A DNA stretch of 64,000 nucleotides, taken from positions 14,468,150 to 14,532,149 of the forward strand of contig CAMGYJ010000004.1 in the NCBI GenBank assembly GCA_946122785.1. The letters are read 5' to 3'. Of this stretch, positions 32,833 to 43,892 are shown in pieces; within the stretch, counting starts at the first letter, position 1, and each line of letters opens with the position of its first letter. A program made the translations under genes and the position numbers. The notes beneath the pieces are model-generated. The model did not search any database. It had not been told where the DNA came from and was given only the letters and a program-made list of their open reading frames with translations. This stretch comes from Linum tenue (taxonomy: Eukaryota; Streptophyta; Magnoliopsida; Malpighiales; Linaceae).

Positions 32833-34460
32833 CATCGAGTTACTTTTCCTTTAGGTATTGCGGGTTGGTATATGAACATGTGTGTGATTGGCAGTATTGA
32901 ATTCGAACTAAAAGAAGAGTACCATTTCATATACCAATTGCACCCATGTTCGCCTCATGCACTCAATATGTTCGCATTATACTCTTGCAGGTCCAAGTTT
33001 TGCACCTAATGTGAAAATTGTAAAACCACTTCACCACAATGTGTGAAAAACAGAAAATATATGTGCTCCTCATAGACATTGAGAATGAAATATACTGCTT
33101 TAATGTGGTTCTCCTCTTAGGAATAATGTTGATATGAGTTAATCATGAAATTATGATGTTGCTTTTGTGAGAAAAAATAAAAAATTTGAAGTAGGCTGCC
33201 TTGACGAATCAGTTGAGCAAAGAGCTGTTAATTGGCTATCACACTTATGAATATGTAGATCTTCTTTTCACTTCTTCACTGCAACTTTCATTTTAATTTT
33301 CTCAATATGTCAATGTGCTTGAGATGTTACATTACATATAGGTACACCACAACAACTAAGTTGTTCAGCCTCACTAAATATAAAGCACCTATGTTAAGTT
33401 CGTGTCAAGTCAGGACATGGAAGTCCCATATAAAATGCTTTCTTTTTCAACATCGTTGCATGTTGCATCTCATTAGCTTAGATGTTCAACCTCGCGTTTG
33501 AACTATAACTTACGTTTATTCAACTATGTTAGTTTTAGTTTTGAGATTGACAGCTGGTTGTCAGGACTATGCATATGTCTTATATAGAAGACAAATATGG
33601 ATGTGTAGTTGATATTATTTGCAATGATTTGACTTTCTATAGTTTCTATGAGGCAAATATGGTGTCCTCCAGACCAAACGAACCAAATTACATGTCGCTA
33701 AACTGAGGTTGATCCCATTGTTCAACACCATCATTCTAATATCAATCCATCAAAGTAATCCATATGCCCGTTTTTTAACACATGTTGTGCATGGTCATTA
33801 CTATGACGGATAACTTCGCTGCAACATATTTGGTATTACTTATCATGTGGCCTCCAAACTTTTAAACATATTGGCCCAGTAATTTTATGACAAAACTCAA
33901 AATGAAGACAACTCATCACCTGCTGGAATTTTGGCTCTTGAAGATAAAGAATCAAATGTGCATATCAAGTTTACTGACTACGATTACTCCAACACTGCAA
34001 GCAAACTTTGTTTATTGATGATCATTGAAGAAAAAGAGAAGACGTCGACAACAACAATGACAACTGTCTATATAATATAGTGAATTCATTATATATTTCA
34101 CTCAAACTTTAGAATCACACACACCCATAATGTTTCACTCTGGCTAACATGTTTGTTACTACATGGTCATCTCGCCAATGATCATTCTTCTTCCCAATCG
34201 ATGACAACATAGATTTCCCCCTCTAACTTCACCATAAGTAACTGATGACATTATCGATGTTGAATATTGAAGATGCTTTCTGTCACACCAATTACAAATT
34301 TCGTCAAAAGAAAACTTGGAGGTTTGGATGATTGCAATGCATAGTGTTGTTAATCTTCATACTATCCACATCTCAAGAACGCATCTCATTGTTTTCGCAC
34401 TTCTCCTTTTATTCATTAGATTTCCTCTATGCTTTCCAGCAAAGATAATGGAATTTCTGG
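32833..34460. other. AT-rich intergenic DNA, no gene seen
   Basis: Short frames only; no domain, RNA gene or terminal repeat recognised. Confidence 0.5.
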
Positions 34461-34598
34461 CAACCAAACTCGAATCATTGTCTCAGAATGATTTGAAAGG
34501 GTCGCCCGACCAACGAGTCAAGTATAAGACAACCAAACTCAAATTATTTGTCTTGGAATAATTCGAAAGAGTCGTCCGACCAACAGGTCAGGTATAAA
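34461..34598. repeat. Two-unit 69-bp tandem repeat
   Basis: Units 34461-34529 and 34530-34598 share CAACCAAACTC, TTGTCT, GAATNATTNGAAAG and CCCGACCAAC-type blocks with scattered differences. Confidence 0.85.
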
Positions 34599-35554
34599 CT
34601 AATTGATTTTCAAGGACAACAAACATAATTCTTGCCAAATACAAGCTATCACCGAACACAACAAATTCAAGTAATTTCTTCAATTTCCAATTGATTTCCC
34701 AACTCCCCGGCCACATATTCCAAATTACCAACTTTTCTTCACAACAAATACCCAAATAATTCCAAAAACAAACCAATCACCCAAAGAGATTAACAAGACT
34801 CCAAAACAAACAATTCCAAGTTGAGAAAAACTTCCCAAATTTCAAGATACCACACCCAACAAATTCAGCAATCCTGCTTCTCTGTTCACAATTGGCTGCA
34901 AGCAATTGTAATGATTACAAATTACAATGATGCGCCAACTTTACTCCAGTTCGATTTGCGGCAATCCAAACAATTCCAACTGCAACTAATTAACTGTTAG
35001 TCCGAAATAGCTTGGAATAGCCTTGGCCGGTGAGAATCACAATAATTTGTCCCGCACAATGAAAGGTTGTGCTCGCCATTGCGAGGACGGTCTCACCTCC
35101 CAGCGGCGATATCCTACCTTTAGCAACCAGCTAACCACGTTCTGAAATCACTTTTATTGTAACGAAAGCGTGTAATCGATAATCTAGAAAATATTAACAA
35201 ACATAAATTTAATATGGTTTGCTAATTAATACAATATGTGTTAGCTGATTCACGAGCAGAGAAGAACAAATTTCAATAATTTGAGAATAGTATAGGTTAC
35301 AAAACAAATATCAGAATGGACCAAACAAACAAATTAATGTTGTTTACCTAACTACGGATAGTAGGAGTGATAAAGAGTATTTATAGAAATCTTCTCATAA
35401 TCCCGAACAGAAAACCAAACAATTTTCCAAAACCTAAAAAAGTGAAAACAAAGCACAAACCCAAAAAGAATAGACCTAAAACAATTCAAAACATAACATA
35501 ACATCTAGTTTTAGCGGGCTTATGGCTAATACATTTGTGACTAAGACATTCACA
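34599..35554. other. AT-rich intergenic DNA, no gene seen
   Basis: A-rich stretch with AACAAATTC-like phrases. No gene or element end seen. Confidence 0.5.
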
Positions 35555-35563
35555 ATATCTATG

Positions 35564-37998
35564 GGCCAATACTACGGTGCCGCTATAAAAAATGCGGCAC
35601 CGGTGACGCTGTCTCTGATTGGTCCACGTGTACGTGATGTGGCATGACTAATTAATCCTATCCAACCTAACTGGCCCAGGAGAAGTGGCCCAAATTGTGC
35701 CTTTCAAGTTTCAATGGTAACGGAGGTCGGAGAACCACCCGTTATTAAATTTTTTCTTTTAATTATTAAATTAAAATTAATTTACATGATATTAGTTTTG
35801 TATTTGGGTGTAATAAGAAAACAGAGAAACAGGGAGAGTCGGAGAGAAACCCTGTACTTAAGGATTTTGTGCTCAAACCATGATGCAAATCTTATATCCA
35901 AACCAACTCATAACCTCTTCTGGGCCCTGATGCAGGTGCAGATTATGGTTTTAGGATGGGTTACTGGTTTCCCTTTTAATCATGCCAATGATTTGTTAAA
36001 TTTAATCTATGCTCAATCGATAAAATATGATTGCACTTTTCTACGGAGCATAATAGTCATTTTTTCCATTGTCTAGATATGAATAATATAGGATGCAATT
36101 TTTTGGAGCTGAAGAAGATGAGATTTGCCGACCATATCTTAAATATCCTTTTGATTACTTTGTGACAGGAAGGAAAATGAACTCCTAGAAGCAGTTCAAG
36201 CTAATTGCAGTCCATCCTTAATCTGCTCCTGATCACCATCAGTTCCGCAGCCGTGAGCACCCGGTAAGAATAAACTTATAAACCCAGTTTCATGTATCAA
36301 ACTCTTCTTTCATCAAATGGCTCTCTCTTTATGCCCTTCTCACCATCCCTTTTGAATTTTACAGGTCATACTAGCGAAGATACTGGATGGTGATTGGTGA
36401 TTTGCGGGTTCAGTTCCTGAAGTTGACTCATGTCGGTTGCATCATCATCAAATAATAGAGTAGGGGGCTTGGTCAAGTGGTTCAGATCTTGGAATGTAAT
36501 GGAATGGATTCATTATGTTCTCATCACCATCAGGATTTGTTAACAGACAATAAGTCTGCACCAAATCCAGGCGCGACATTATGGAAAGTTCCTACCGAGC
36601 GACTTTGTATGTACAGACTTGTTTGAGAAAGAGGTCTGTGGAAATGGGAATGGGGTGGGAGCCCGTGCAATGGACCAAACAATGTGATGAGATCTGTACC
36701 ATGTCAATCCCGCCTGTGATTTTATAGAAGCAGAAAACCAATGGTTCCAGTGGAAGGAACTCTGGCAACAAGTCATTCGTTTTAGTTTTGTCCTATTGTT
36801 GAGATCAATCTGTAAATGTAATTCGTTCCACAATGCCCAATTTTCCAATAGGGTTATCTCTCAATGCCATTGCTGTGACTTTTTTCAGATTATGGTTAAT
36901 GCATAGATTGTTTAATATGCTTCTATATTCCAAGTTAATCACATATTTGAAGTTGGAGAGGGTTCACAGAATGAGATCAACAATGCACAAGTCTGAAACA
37001 GAAAAGTTGCATGATATATAATCGTTTAATCAAAGATGATACAAGAAAGTGCAACTTTGTTCAAGAGCATAAACAAAATCAGAACTATGAATCCCAATAG
37101 GGAAGCTGAACTCTTCCACATACATGCTAGTACAATTAACCCTGGCTAGCAAAAATTGAAAACAACGTTACTATCACTTTCACAGTATTCTGTTCAGAGG
37201 CGTCCCATGTTAGAGGCATAAATTGCTTCATTTTTTTGGAACCACAACCTGCAAAACTCTGCCAAGGCCAACACCACATAAACCCTTGACTACTTGGTTT
37301 CACCTGAAAATGATAACAAACTCGAATTGCATCAATTATGAAGCATCCGAGATTGTTAGAGTCCGCATTCCAATTTCCAAATCGACCCTGCAGCAACCAT
37401 GAATCGACACCACAGGGAACTAAAACAATCCGACTCATTCGCCAACATCCTCGTTTACACATCCCTCGCATTACCTGGCAACCTTTCAATTCAATGGTCA
37501 AAGTCGCTCTGCACCGCTTAGAACTTGGTTTCAACGATTGCAACAGTGACAACCCAAACTTAGGAGAAGGACGGAGAGGGAAGGCGACTCTCTTCTACTC
37601 GGATTTGAGATCGTCTGCTACCTTGCCGACGACACTGTTCGATTGAGACAGGCGAAGACGTCGGATTCCTTTGGCTCGGTTCTACATAACAAATGCAGGA
37701 GGAAACAAGTATACACGGGGATGGGGTCGACGAATAACAAATCGCCGGAACTGATTTTTGAGAGACCGCTGGAGAGGGAGATCGAGGAAGTTGATTTTGG
37801 TTCGTTTGGTAAGATCCCTGTTTTACTGTTTTCAGATTCCGACGGGAGTTCTCCGTTAGTTTGGGAGAGGCCGGTTCGCCATCAATTTTGGACCGGTTAA
37901 ATTAAACCAACCCAGCCTGCCACATCAGTTCCACGTGGAAGAATCATAAAAGGCGTCACCGGTACCGCACTTTTTACTGCGGCACCGTAGTATTAGCC
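35564..37998. mobile_element. Mutator-like element (2,435 bp), non-autonomous
   Basis: A perfect 9-bp target duplication ATATCTATG flanks it (35555-35563 and 37999-38007), the length made by Mutator-superfamily transposases. Terminal inverted repeats of about 100 bp start GGCCAATACTACGGTGCCGC on the left and read GGCTAATACTACGGTGCCGC from the right; both continue with TGCGGNACCGGTGACGC and CCACGTG motifs. There is no MURA transposase. The interior has intron- and exon-like pieces: about 35815-35935 ends at a CAG|GTGCAG-type site, and a GC-richer block at 37340-37900 has an open + frame encoding SPELIFERPLEREIEEVDFG. I do not recognise the donor, so it is a Pack-MULE candidate only. Confidence 0.85.
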
Positions 37999-38007
37999 AT
38001 ATCTATG

Positions 38008-38594
38008 AGGAATAGATTATGTAGTCATTAGCATGTTATGAGCTACAAAATTATTTTTTATGACTATAATTTATAGTTCTAAGATGCCATTGTTGTACAA
38101 AAAATAAATAATAAGCGTAAAGTTGAAATAATTTACTTATAATGAGATATTTAGGTTATTCCTCGTGAATGATTTGTTCTTTTATTTCAATTCTAAACAA
38201 AATGTGAGATTTATTAATACCTAAAGTTCACGAATTTGAATGCAAAAAATTCCACATATTTGGCGCCTTTCATTTTGCCCAACAAACAATAATTTTTGGA
38301 CAAATCCTTCTTATATTGAATTTAGCGATCAAATCGATCCATAAAGCAAGTGACACCTTATATCTCTTTCTTCCAAATGAACCAAAAACTAGTTTTGGAT
38401 TGTTATAGTTTTCTTTTTCCACGCATAATCGCAAAGATCTTCAAAATTTCATAATGAATTATGAATGCCAGATGGGAATAGTGTAAAAACGATGAGAGGG
38501 TTTGCATCAGGCCGATACGAGATCTTGGTGGCTTGCCAGTTTTAGAAAAGGGGCCGGAAAAAGATCTCAAATTCAATTATGAGTCGAGCGCTGG
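38008..38594. other. Intergenic DNA, no gene seen
   Basis: AT-rich host sequence to the right of the Mutator-like element; nothing recognised. Confidence 0.5.
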
Positions 38595-38885
38595 CCGCTG
38601 GGCCGTTGACGCAACACGTGTCAGAAAAATGGCCGACGTTGATTGTCTTGAAAGCATCGACCGTAAAGCCAACTGACACCTGTCCCGCCGTATCACACGT
38701 CCTATTCTCCCTGGTTGGTTTCCTTTTCCCAGCCGATTATTCTCACCGGCCGGCGGATGCGGGTCCCGTTTCTGTGTTTGGGTCGGGCTGCCCAATCAGG
38801 ATCGGGATTTAGATCACGATGAGACGTGTACGAGTGTGACGTCATGCTCCGGTGGCGGCCACGTGGTGAATACGTGGAGGGTTGC
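38595..38885. promoter_or_regulatory. G-box / CRE-rich promoter-like island
   Basis: A locally GC-rich 290 bp contains ACGTGT (about 38616), TGACGTCA (about 38838), GCCACGTGG (about 38859) and several other ACGT cores, typical bZIP/bHLH binding sites in plant promoters. No gene start is recognisable within 1.5 kb on either side, so its target, if any, is unknown. Confidence 0.35.
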
Positions 38886-39571
38886 GAAACCTTGGACGGT
38901 TTGGGCGTTTTAAATTTTCCGGGTCGTTGCTTTGTCGGAGTCAAGAAATTGGGCCCTCAAAATTATTAGGAGAAAAGAAAAGGTCGAACAGCAACATGGA
39001 ATATGAAATTAATTTTGATTTAAGAAACTGTAGTAGATATTTGAGGTGAGTTCATCACTGTGGAACATTTCCAATGCATGAGGACGGTTGGATTAGTGGA
39101 CTTTGTTTTCCCTTTTCCACATACAAGGAGACTTTTTAGGTCAAGAAAAAAGAAACCAGGGCAGATTTGGAAGTTCATGTTTATCGTACGTAGGAGTAGA
39201 TGAACATGAAACTGTAGTTTGGGAGTTTCTGTTGCTTTATTATCTTCTCAACATGCATAAGTAATACTAACCAATCACTCATGGGTTAGTCTCTGATAGG
39301 TTTGAATGAGCATAATGGCGTGAGAATGCATCGTACCGTGCTAACCATTAATGAGATAAATGGCCTGCTAAGAGCTTGGTCCGATGGATATGAGAGATTG
39401 TAATTTGTAGTCGCAGGCCGCAGTTAGTAATTGTTCAATTAAATCAGCTTTTTTGCTTGATATTTTCTTTTGAGTGGGGATGAATTTGGACGTTCAGAAT
39501 ACATGTTTGTTATCAAGATATCACCACCGTACGTAGTATCACTTCATACTGCCACCACACACCACATCATA
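38886..39571. other. Intergenic DNA, no gene seen
   Basis: AT-rich, with CACCACACACCACATCAT simple sequence close to the next element. Confidence 0.5.
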
Positions 39572-39579
39572 CTACCATC

Positions 39580-39909
39580 TAGGGCTGGCTATTTGGTCCG
39601 TACTGTTTGGTTTTACCCGAAACCGGTGCGTATAACTCGGACCGGGATCGGATTAGGACCAGATAGCAAACAATCCAATCTCATATTCGGGGTTAGATTT
39701 GAGGTAAAAAACCAGGATAAAGACCGGATAACAGACTCCCAACACCTAAAATCAAGATCAAATTGGAATCGGACCGGGTCAAGACCGGACCGAATCAAGA
39801 CCGAATTGTATCTAATCCAATCTTTGGTCCTTATATTCCCGGAAAGACCGAACTGGGACCGGATCAATTTGGTCCAATTTATCCGAACCTGACCGTATAG
39901 CCACCCCTA
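39580..39909. mobile_element. hAT-type MITE (330 bp)
   Basis: A perfect 8-bp target duplication CTACCATC (39572-39579 and 39910-39917). Terminal inverted repeat TAGGGCTGGCTAT on the left and TAGGGGTGGCTAT read from the right. The interior is a foldback of ACCGG/CCGAAC/GGTCC phrases with no coding capacity. Confidence 0.92.
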
Positions 39910-39917
39910 CTACCATC

Positions 39918-40258
39918 ACACACCACATCATACCACCCAATAGTACTACCATCATAGCATATTGTACGCCATCATCTTACAATTATCATAATAGTATAGT
40001 ATGGAATTATTGATAATGAAAATAAATTTTATTTGAAATTATATGAGAATGGATATAATATTCCGGATTGCACTAAATCTAATTAAAAAAAGGAATTGAA
40101 ATGAAGGAGATGTTTATAGTTCATTCAACATCGATGTGAGATTGACAAGGTTTATTAAATATCACTATGAATCCACTTAAGCTATCAAATGATGAGTTAT
40201 GTAGCTCTAATTAACCAATGACTATGCACTGGAACTCAGGCCCAAAGTGAATTAGTGA
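39918..40258. other. Intergenic DNA, no gene seen
   Basis: AT-rich, with a CACCACATCATACCACCC phrase copied from the left flank of the MITE. Nothing else recognised. Confidence 0.5.
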
Positions 40259-40267
40259 TTTAAATAA

Positions 40268-41834
40268 TGGCTAAATTGCAAGTTTGGTCACTTGAATTAC
40301 TAGAAAATTTCACGTTAGCCACTAAAATTACTTTATTTCATCCGTAGTCACTTAAACTAGGTTAACAGTTCAAGTTTGGTCACTGACCGTTAATCTCCAT
40401 TAACTTTTGATGATGTGGCGGTCAACTCTTAGAGTTGACCGTTAAATGAGTGACGTGGCAATTAAAAAAATAAAATAATAAAAAATTTAATTTTTAATAA
40501 TTTTCACCTCAATATTACAATAAATTTAAAAAAATGTCACAAGGAGACACGTCTACTCCTCCCTCCTTTCACCTCTCTTCATTCTCATCACAGTTTCAAT
40601 CGTCATAACCTCTATTTCTGCCGTCGATGACAACACCAACGCTTCTTCTCCGCTCCCGCTCCGACCACTTCAGGCCCTGTTTCAAACGTGCCCCCCCCGA
40701 CAGTTACCTGCTCAATTGCGGATCGCCACGGTGTCTGTAGATTCCATCCCTTCCTCCCTAAATCTTCGCTCGGATTCCGCCATCTCGCCTGCTTCACTCC
40801 CTCTGTTCCGCAACGCCAGGATCTTCACCTCTGTATCAAAATTCACGCTCTCAATCACTCGGCCGGGGAGGCATTAGCTTCGCCACTACTTCTACCATCT
40901 CCCCCACCCTCATTGCCCTCCTTCCTCTGCCTTCTTCAGCGTCGCCACCGCCCTCCTCTTGCAAGACTTTTCCGTCGCCGAAAACTCCCCACCCGTCTTC
41001 AAGGAATATCTCCTCGACGTCACCGCCGATCAATTCGCCCTGTTTTTCAATCCCAGAACCTCCTGCGCATTCCTCAATGGAGCTCGTCTCTGTTCCCGAC
41101 GGGCTTATCTCCGACGAAGCGTCCCCGGTCTCCGGAAGTACCGGTGTTGCTTTCAAGGGTTTGTCCAAATTCGCGTTTCAGGTTTCTTATAGGCTGAATG
41201 TTGGAGGGCCGATCATAACTCCGGCCGATGATGCATTGACAAGGACATGGACGAAAGATACTCCATACAACGATTTCCCTCAAGGAGCTCAGAATGTTTC
41301 TGTATCGCCAGATACCATCAAGTTCCCCATGTCCTCCGGACCTACAGCAGCGACGCCTTACATTGCGGATTGCGCCGAGCTTGGTCTACGCCACTGCAGA
41401 TCAAATGGCGGATTCAGAGACCCAAACCCAGAACTTCAACTTGACATGGAAGGTACCTGTTGATTTGGGATTCTCCTACCTAATCAGGCTCCATTTTTGT
41501 GACATTGTGAGCAAGTCTCTCGATAGTCTGTACTTTAATAAAGTTCGTCTTCTTGTGACATATTTTTTGTTTTAATTACTTTTTAATTTATTGTGATAAT
41601 GAAGTAGAAATTATTAAAAATTAAATTTTTAATTTTTTTAATTGCCACGTCACTCATTTAACGGTCAACTATAAGAGTTGACCGCCACATCAGCAAAACT
41701 TAACGGAGACTAACGGCCAGTGACCAAACATGAACTGTTAACCTAATTTAAGTGACTACGGATGGAAAAAAGTAATTCTAGTGGCTAACGTGAAATTTTC
41801 TAGTAATTCAAGTGACCAAACTTGCAATTTAGCC
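40268..41834. mobile_element. Pack-MULE carrying receptor-kinase ectodomain sequence
   Basis: Terminal inverted repeats of about 280 bp (about 40268-40546 and 41550-41834) start GGCTAAATTGCAAGTTTGGT at both ends. A 9-bp target duplication TTTAAATAA lies at 40259-40267 and 41835-41843, allowing one extra T at the left end. There is no transposase. The ~1 kb between the arms is a GC-rich fragment of a CrRLK1L gene. Long arms, a 9-bp duplication and captured gene sequence together define a Pack-MULE. Confidence 0.9.
40565..41545 (+). pseudogene. Captured malectin-like (CrRLK1L/THESEUS1-like) receptor fragment
   Basis: CrRLK1L proteins are plasma-membrane receptor kinases that monitor the wall and bind RALF peptides through malectin-like ectodomains. 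In order on +: a hydrophobic leader (LFILITVSIVITSISA, about 40575-40620), SYLLNCGS (about 40700, the family's mature N-terminus), a first malectin-like part (DFSVAENSPPVFKEYLLD, 40962-41015, then DQFALFFNP), SYRLNVGGPI (about 41188) and a second malectin-like part ending NFNLTWKVPVDLGFSYLIRL and IVSKSLDSLYFN (about 41430-41545). Breaks: frameshifts near 40737, 41075 and 41370, and an in-frame TAG about 40873. Transmembrane and kinase parts are absent. A functional protein is unlikely. Confidence 0.85.
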
Positions 41835-41843
41835 TTTAAATAA

Positions 41844-42410
41844 CTCTCTTCTATTTTGTCTAGAGAGAGCCGGAAAGTTTAGTAGTAGCAGTTAAGGTCT
41901 GTGTTTGGGAGAGATCATCCATTTTGACGAATGGTAGATTGACAGAAGGGTTAATACTATATGATAAAATTACCCCATTGACTTTGTGCTTGTGGTCATC
42001 ATCAACCATCTTTTTTGACCATACAATTTTGAATTGTTCTTAAAATTTTAGAACTTTGGGACGCTTAAATTGTGTTATGATGATAAATTAGAGGCATAAT
42101 CAAGGTGCGCAAGTTTGTTTGCTTTAGTTATACATATAGAGAACTAGTAGTTACATAAAGACCTTATATCTACCTCTATCTTCAATCAAAACTTCTATGG
42201 TTTTCTTGCTCATGTGATCCATCAACTCACCATTCTCTAGCCATCATCCATTGGATGCTAGCTAGTCATGACAATTGAGTTTACAAACATTATTGAGATT
42301 CAGAGTGACACCATAGAGAATGTCATCCCTATCTTTCTGGACAGGTGTGCGACGACTTAGTTAACACTCTTATTTATCCAGTCCTGGTTGTTGCAGAAGT
42401 GAAGACATAC
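41844..42410. other. Intergenic DNA, no gene seen
   Basis: AT-rich, nothing recognised. Confidence 0.5.
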
Positions 42411-42418
42411 CTTATGAT

Positions 42419-43014
42419 TATGGATGTCAATCCATCCCGTAACCATGGGTACCCTACCCGATCGTAACCGGTCAATGAGGGTAATTACTCGCTTTGACGG
42501 GTTAAGGAGCGGGTACGGGTAATACTCGGTTTCAAAATAAAGGGTAGGGTACGGGTATGGTAATCGATAGTACCCGTCCGGTTATACCCGCCCCGCTAAC
42601 CAAAGGGTCAATTTCCCTTGAGAAATTTAGTTTAGCTTGAGAAATTGAGTTTAACTACCATTATTGATGATGAAGATGTAGACGATTATTATGTTTGTGT
42701 GGATTGTAGAAGCAAGAACAATTATTATGTGTTTGCTGATTTTATTTGTGTGGATTGTTGAAACTAGAACAGTTACAAGTATTGAGAATTTTTAATGGAC
42801 AACCGTATATATGTGCATATATGTGTATAAGTTCATAGTTTAGGATTCGTACCCATGGTTACCCGAATATCCGTGGTTACCTGGTGGGTAGGGTATGGTT
42901 ATATAATTTTCATACCCGATGATTATTTGGTCGGGTATTTTAGAAGGCTCTACCCGGCGGGTTAGGAGTTGGTATAGGGAAAACCCGCACCAGACCCTAC
43001 CATTGCCATTCCTA
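42419..43014. mobile_element. hAT-type non-autonomous element (596 bp)
   Basis: A perfect 8-bp target duplication CTTATGAT (42411-42418 and 43015-43022). The ends read TATGGATGTCAATCC and, from the right, TAGGAATGGCAATGG. Subterminal regions are full of GGGTACGGGTA / TACCCG phrases in inverted arrangement. No coding sequence. Confidence 0.92.
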
Positions 43015-43022
43015 CTTATGAT

Positions 43023-43577
43023 GCTAAAATTCACTTGAGATATGGAGTTCCCGTGATTTTCCACTTTGATTGCCAACCCTTATTTCAAATATACATTGTG
43101 CTTTGTTCAATATAATGCTATGCTTGGATCATGGATGATTGTATGGCAAAGGTCCTTCATGCAATAAACAAGGTATTTCTTTTTCCTATGCACATTATGG
43201 TCTACATAATAAGCAAATGGGTTGTGGTGGTCATTCAACTATATTGGTGTGAATCTTTATTGGAATCAGAAGTAATCATAAATATTAATCTGATGCGATG
43301 ATGATAGTCTTGCTCGTAGTGTAACCATATTGATTAGCAAGCAATGTTCATCGCTTAAACTCGTAGAGAACTCACATTGTCTTCTTCATGAAAATCTTGC
43401 ATCCAACTCCTTATAAAGAGTGTGCATATTTGGTGAACATGACGAAGATAACATGTAAACAGAGAATGACAGTTTGGAGTAGAATATCACCACGCCGCTC
43501 ACAAGGTAGTGCGAAAAAGATGTATGAGATGGTTTGTGCATGTAACAAAGGCAACCTAAAATATTTCAATTCAAATG
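43023..43577. other. Intergenic DNA, no gene seen
   Basis: AT-rich host sequence ending at the copia target site. Confidence 0.5.
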
Positions 43578-43582
43578 GTAGA

Positions 43583-43851
43583 TATTAGACCCACTTGTAA
43601 CATATTTTACTTGCTGGCACTACTTTGTAATTGTGTTGGTCACTCGTGTAATTGATGAAGGGTGCTCTTGCTTTGCCAGCCGAACCCTACATATATAAAT
43701 ACGGGGTGAATGGCGGCTAGATGTAACAAAAGCACAACACTAGTGAAACTTCTACCTTGAGAGCTACGCTCTTAGTGGACTAGTCCCGTATCTCGGGGAA
43801 ACCACGTTAAACCTCTGTGTTCTTTACTTTTCCGCAATCTTAGTTTCTATA
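43583..43851 (+). repeat. 5' LTR of the copia element
   Basis: 269 bp. It carries the TATA-like CATATATAAATAC near 43691, the probable core promoter of the element. Confidence 0.95.
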
Positions 43852-43863
43852 TGGTATCAGAGC
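43852..43863 (+). other. Primer-binding site (initiator tRNA-Met)
   Basis: TGGTATCAGAGC directly abuts the 5' LTR, a perfect match to the plant initiator-Met primer site. Confidence 0.95.
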
Positions 43864-43892
43864 GGTGAGATTCAGCATCTTGTTCAAGCTTC

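Noticed and set aside
30261..35554. Several frames of 60-100 codons as small genes.
   Set aside because: AT-rich background, no motifs, no splice or promoter support.
8706..36515. A shared TGTAATGGAATGGATTCATT sequence at about 8709 and 36493.
   Set aside because: Only about 20 bp in unrelated elements; probably chance or a tiny common relic.
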